Assembly (NCBI GenBank): GCA_041586735.1
Contig: JBFGZQ010000002.1
Span: 62,001 to 126,000 of the forward strand
DNA: 64,000 nt
Origin: Motiliproteus sp041586735
Lineage (GTDB): Bacteria; Pseudomonadota; Gammaproteobacteria; Pseudomonadales; Balneatricaceae
Direction: 5' to 3'
The notes under the pieces were generated by a model. It was not told where the DNA came from, ran no database searches, and was given only the letters and a program-made list of their open reading frames with translations. Of this stretch, positions 62,662 to 64,000 are shown one piece after another. The first letter of the stretch is position 1. The number at the start of each line of letters is the position of its first letter. The position numbers and the translations under genes were made by a program.

Positions 62662-62675
62662 ATGATCCGCATCAA
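62662..62675 (-). promoter_or_regulatory. Candidate Fnr/Anr/Dnr box upstream of ubiU
   Basis: ATGATCCGCATCAA matches TTGAT-N4-ATCAA at nine of ten conserved positions (TTGATGCGGATCAT on the minus strand). It is centred 98 bases before the ubiU ATG. With activation from a site at about -41.5 the transcript would start near 62627. Confidence 0.65.
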
Positions 62676-62830
62676 GTTTCAAGGGGAATGAGTATACGCC
62701 AGACGGGCCTAAAGATAATGCCGCCTTAGCGCAACGCTAATGGACGGCAGCAGCCGCTGGCTGAATACCGGCCTGCTTGAGCAGCGACCCAACGCTCAAG
62801 CACACCGGCGCCTTTAGCAAACTGCTGTCT

Positions 62831-64000
62831 TCAGCACAACTCGGTAAAGGCGATAAATTCTACTCGATCACCCGGATTAACGGTCGCACCTGCAGGAATT
62901 ACCGCATAACCGTCGGCCCATGCCACAGAGGTCAGCACGCCCGAACTTTGATTGGTATACGGCTGCAGCACCACGCCCTGCTCGGTATCCAGTCGCTGCA
63001 CGCGGATATATTCTCGACGCTGCTCCGGCTTAGACCGATGGTATTGAATCGGCAACTGCACACCCGAGCGAACGGCTGCGCCGACACCCTGCATTTTCAG
63101 CAACACCGGCCGTGCTAACACCTGAAAACAGAGCATCGCCGATACCGGATTTCCAGGCAGGCCGATAAAGGGCACGCCTGCTACCTGCCCAAACGCCAGC
63201 GGCTTGCCAGGCTTGATCGCCAGCTTCCACAGGCTGATCTCACCCAAGACCTCAACCGCAGGCTTGATATGATCCTCTTCTCCGACCGAGACCCCGCCAC
63301 TGGTGATAATACAGTCCGCACGCTGGGCTGCCTCAACCAGCGCCGCCTGGGTTGCCTGCAATGTATCCGCCACGGTTCCCAGATCGATCAGCTCCATCCC
63401 CAGCTGCTGTACCAAACCGATCAGAGTATAACGATTCGAGTTATAGATCTGCCCCGGCCGAGCGACCTGCCCCGGCTGAGCCAGCTCATCACCACTGGAG
63501 AGTACCGCAATCCGCAAGCGCTTATAACAGGCAAACTCTGCCACCCCAACACTGGCCAGAACCCCCAGATGCTGCGGCTGCAAACGCACCCCCGCGGCAA
63601 CGACCACCGTACCCATGGCGATATCCTGACCACGGCGGCGTATGTGATCGCCCTGTTGCGTAGCCGCCGGAATGATCACGCAGTCACCCTCCAGCTGCAC
63701 ATGCTCCTGCATCACTACCGCATCAGCTCCTTCGGGAATGGTGGCGCCAGTAAAGATGCGCGCCACCGTTCCGGGCTGCAACGGCTGCGGATCGGCGCCA
63801 GCAGGGATGCGCTGGCTGACCCGCAGCGGCTTGCCATTGGCAGCCTGCAGATCGGCAATGCGAACCGCGTAACCGTCCATGGCGCTATTATCACTCGGGG
63901 GCACGTCCAGCCCGGCGCACTGATCCTCGGCCAGCACGCGCCCCAGCGCCTGCTGCAGTGACAGCACCTCGGTTTCTTGGGTCGGGGTGACCGATGCCAG
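62831..64000 (-). CDS. moeA: Molybdopterin molybdenumtransferase MoeA (5' end outside window)
   Basis: The frame is open to the window edge, with about 389 residues visible. The upstream residues LASVTPTQETEVLSLQQALG match the usual MoeA N-terminus, so only about 15-20 residues should be missing. It has PPSDNSAMDGYAV, the GRVARIFTGA-like segment GTVARIFTGATIPEGADAVVMQE, ILSSGDEL as VLSSGDELAQPG, SGGVSVGEEDH and GLPGNPVSAMLCF. MoeA inserts molybdenum into adenylylated molybdopterin. Molybdoenzymes serve anaerobic respiration, fitting the neighbouring ubiUV and Dnr-like genes. Confidence 0.93.
   Translation of the reverse strand: MASVTPTQETEVLSLQQALGRVLAEDQCAGLDVPPSDNSAMDGYAVRIADLQAANGKPLRVSQRIPAGADPQPLQPGTVARIFTGATIPEGADAVVMQEHVQLEGDCVIIPAATQQGDHIRRRGQDIAMGTVVVAAGVRLQPQHLGVLASVGVAEFACYKRLRIAVLSSGDELAQPGQVARPGQIYNSNRYTLIGLVQQLGMELIDLGTVADTLQATQAALVEAAQRADCIITSGGVSVGEEDHIKPAVEVLGEISLWKLAIKPGKPLAFGQVAGVPFIGLPGNPVSAMLCFQVLARPVLLKMQGVGAAVRSGVQLPIQYHRSKPEQRREYIRVQRLDTEQGVVLQPYTNQSSGVLTSVAWADGYAVIPAGATVNPGDRVEFIAFTELC

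Overview
This 64 kb window is chromosomal DNA from a gammaproteobacterium. It is probably a marine or aquatic member of the Pseudomonadales/Oceanospirillales group. The evidence is conserved gene order shared with Pseudomonas and relatives: hfq-hflX-hflK-hflC-DUF2065-hisZ, orn/rsgA followed by rhdA-psd, aroQ-accB-accC-prmA-(DUF3426)-dusB-fis-purH-purD, and ubiUV next to moeA with a Dnr-like regulator. No genus is claimed. Most of the window is compact housekeeping sequence. I saw no rRNA, tRNA, CRISPR array, intact insertion sequence or prophage.

Layout. 1-11.4 kb (minus strand): hisZ (partial), DUF2065, hflC, hflK, hflX, hfq, miaA, mutL, amiB, tsaE and nnr, a tightly packed RNA, repair and cell-envelope cluster. 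11.5-17.9 kb: queG, a glutaredoxin-like gene, orn and rsgA (divergent), rhdA, psd and ygfZ. 17.9-23.5 kb is an accessory segment with long gene-poor flanks. It holds a decayed gene fragment, six exact-period 20-bp repeats leading into a Fic-domain gene whose catalytic histidine is replaced by glutamine, imperfect direct repeats around that gene, and a large secreted protein with five internal repeats and thrombospondin type 3 calcium-binding repeats. 23.5-34.2 kb: a TerB-like gene, a membrane-anchored cold-shock-domain protein, slyX, rsmJ with a possible 52-residue gene upstream, uppP, tsaB, a cysteine-cluster protein, mpl, fbp, ppa, and a three-gene group (alkaline-phosphatase-superfamily enzyme, orphan ParA, TPR lipoprotein). 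34.4-43.2 kb: aroQ to purD, with a ~120-bp interrupted palindrome between purH and purD.

43.4-54.2 kb (minus strand) is the most distinctive part: a lone periplasmic binding protein and then a complete seven-gene chemosensory operon. In transcription order it encodes a REC-HD-GYP response regulator, a CheW, a CheR with C-terminal TPRs, a second CheW, a membrane receptor (MCP), a hybrid CheA-REC kinase and a CheB. The parts list matches the Wsp surface-sensing system of Pseudomonas (MCP, two CheW, CheR-TPR, CheA-REC, CheB), but the output is a predicted c-di-GMP phosphodiesterase instead of the WspR diguanylate cyclase. There is no CheY, CheZ, CheD or flagellar gene nearby.

54.6-64 kb: an N-formylglutamate amidohydrolase-like gene with a YbdK-type carboxylate-amine ligase, the SRP RNA (ffs), a TlpA-like thioredoxin, a YhcC-type radical SAM protein, and an anaerobic module made of a Crp/Fnr-Dnr-like regulator, an unknown cysteine-containing membrane protein, ubiV, ubiU (oxygen-independent ubiquinone synthesis) and moeA (partial). 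Two Fnr/Anr/Dnr-type palindromes lie upstream of the membrane protein and of ubiU, which ties this module to oxygen- or NO-responsive control. Several in-frame short tandem repeats (in mutL, cheA and the YhcC gene) are a recurring small-scale oddity.
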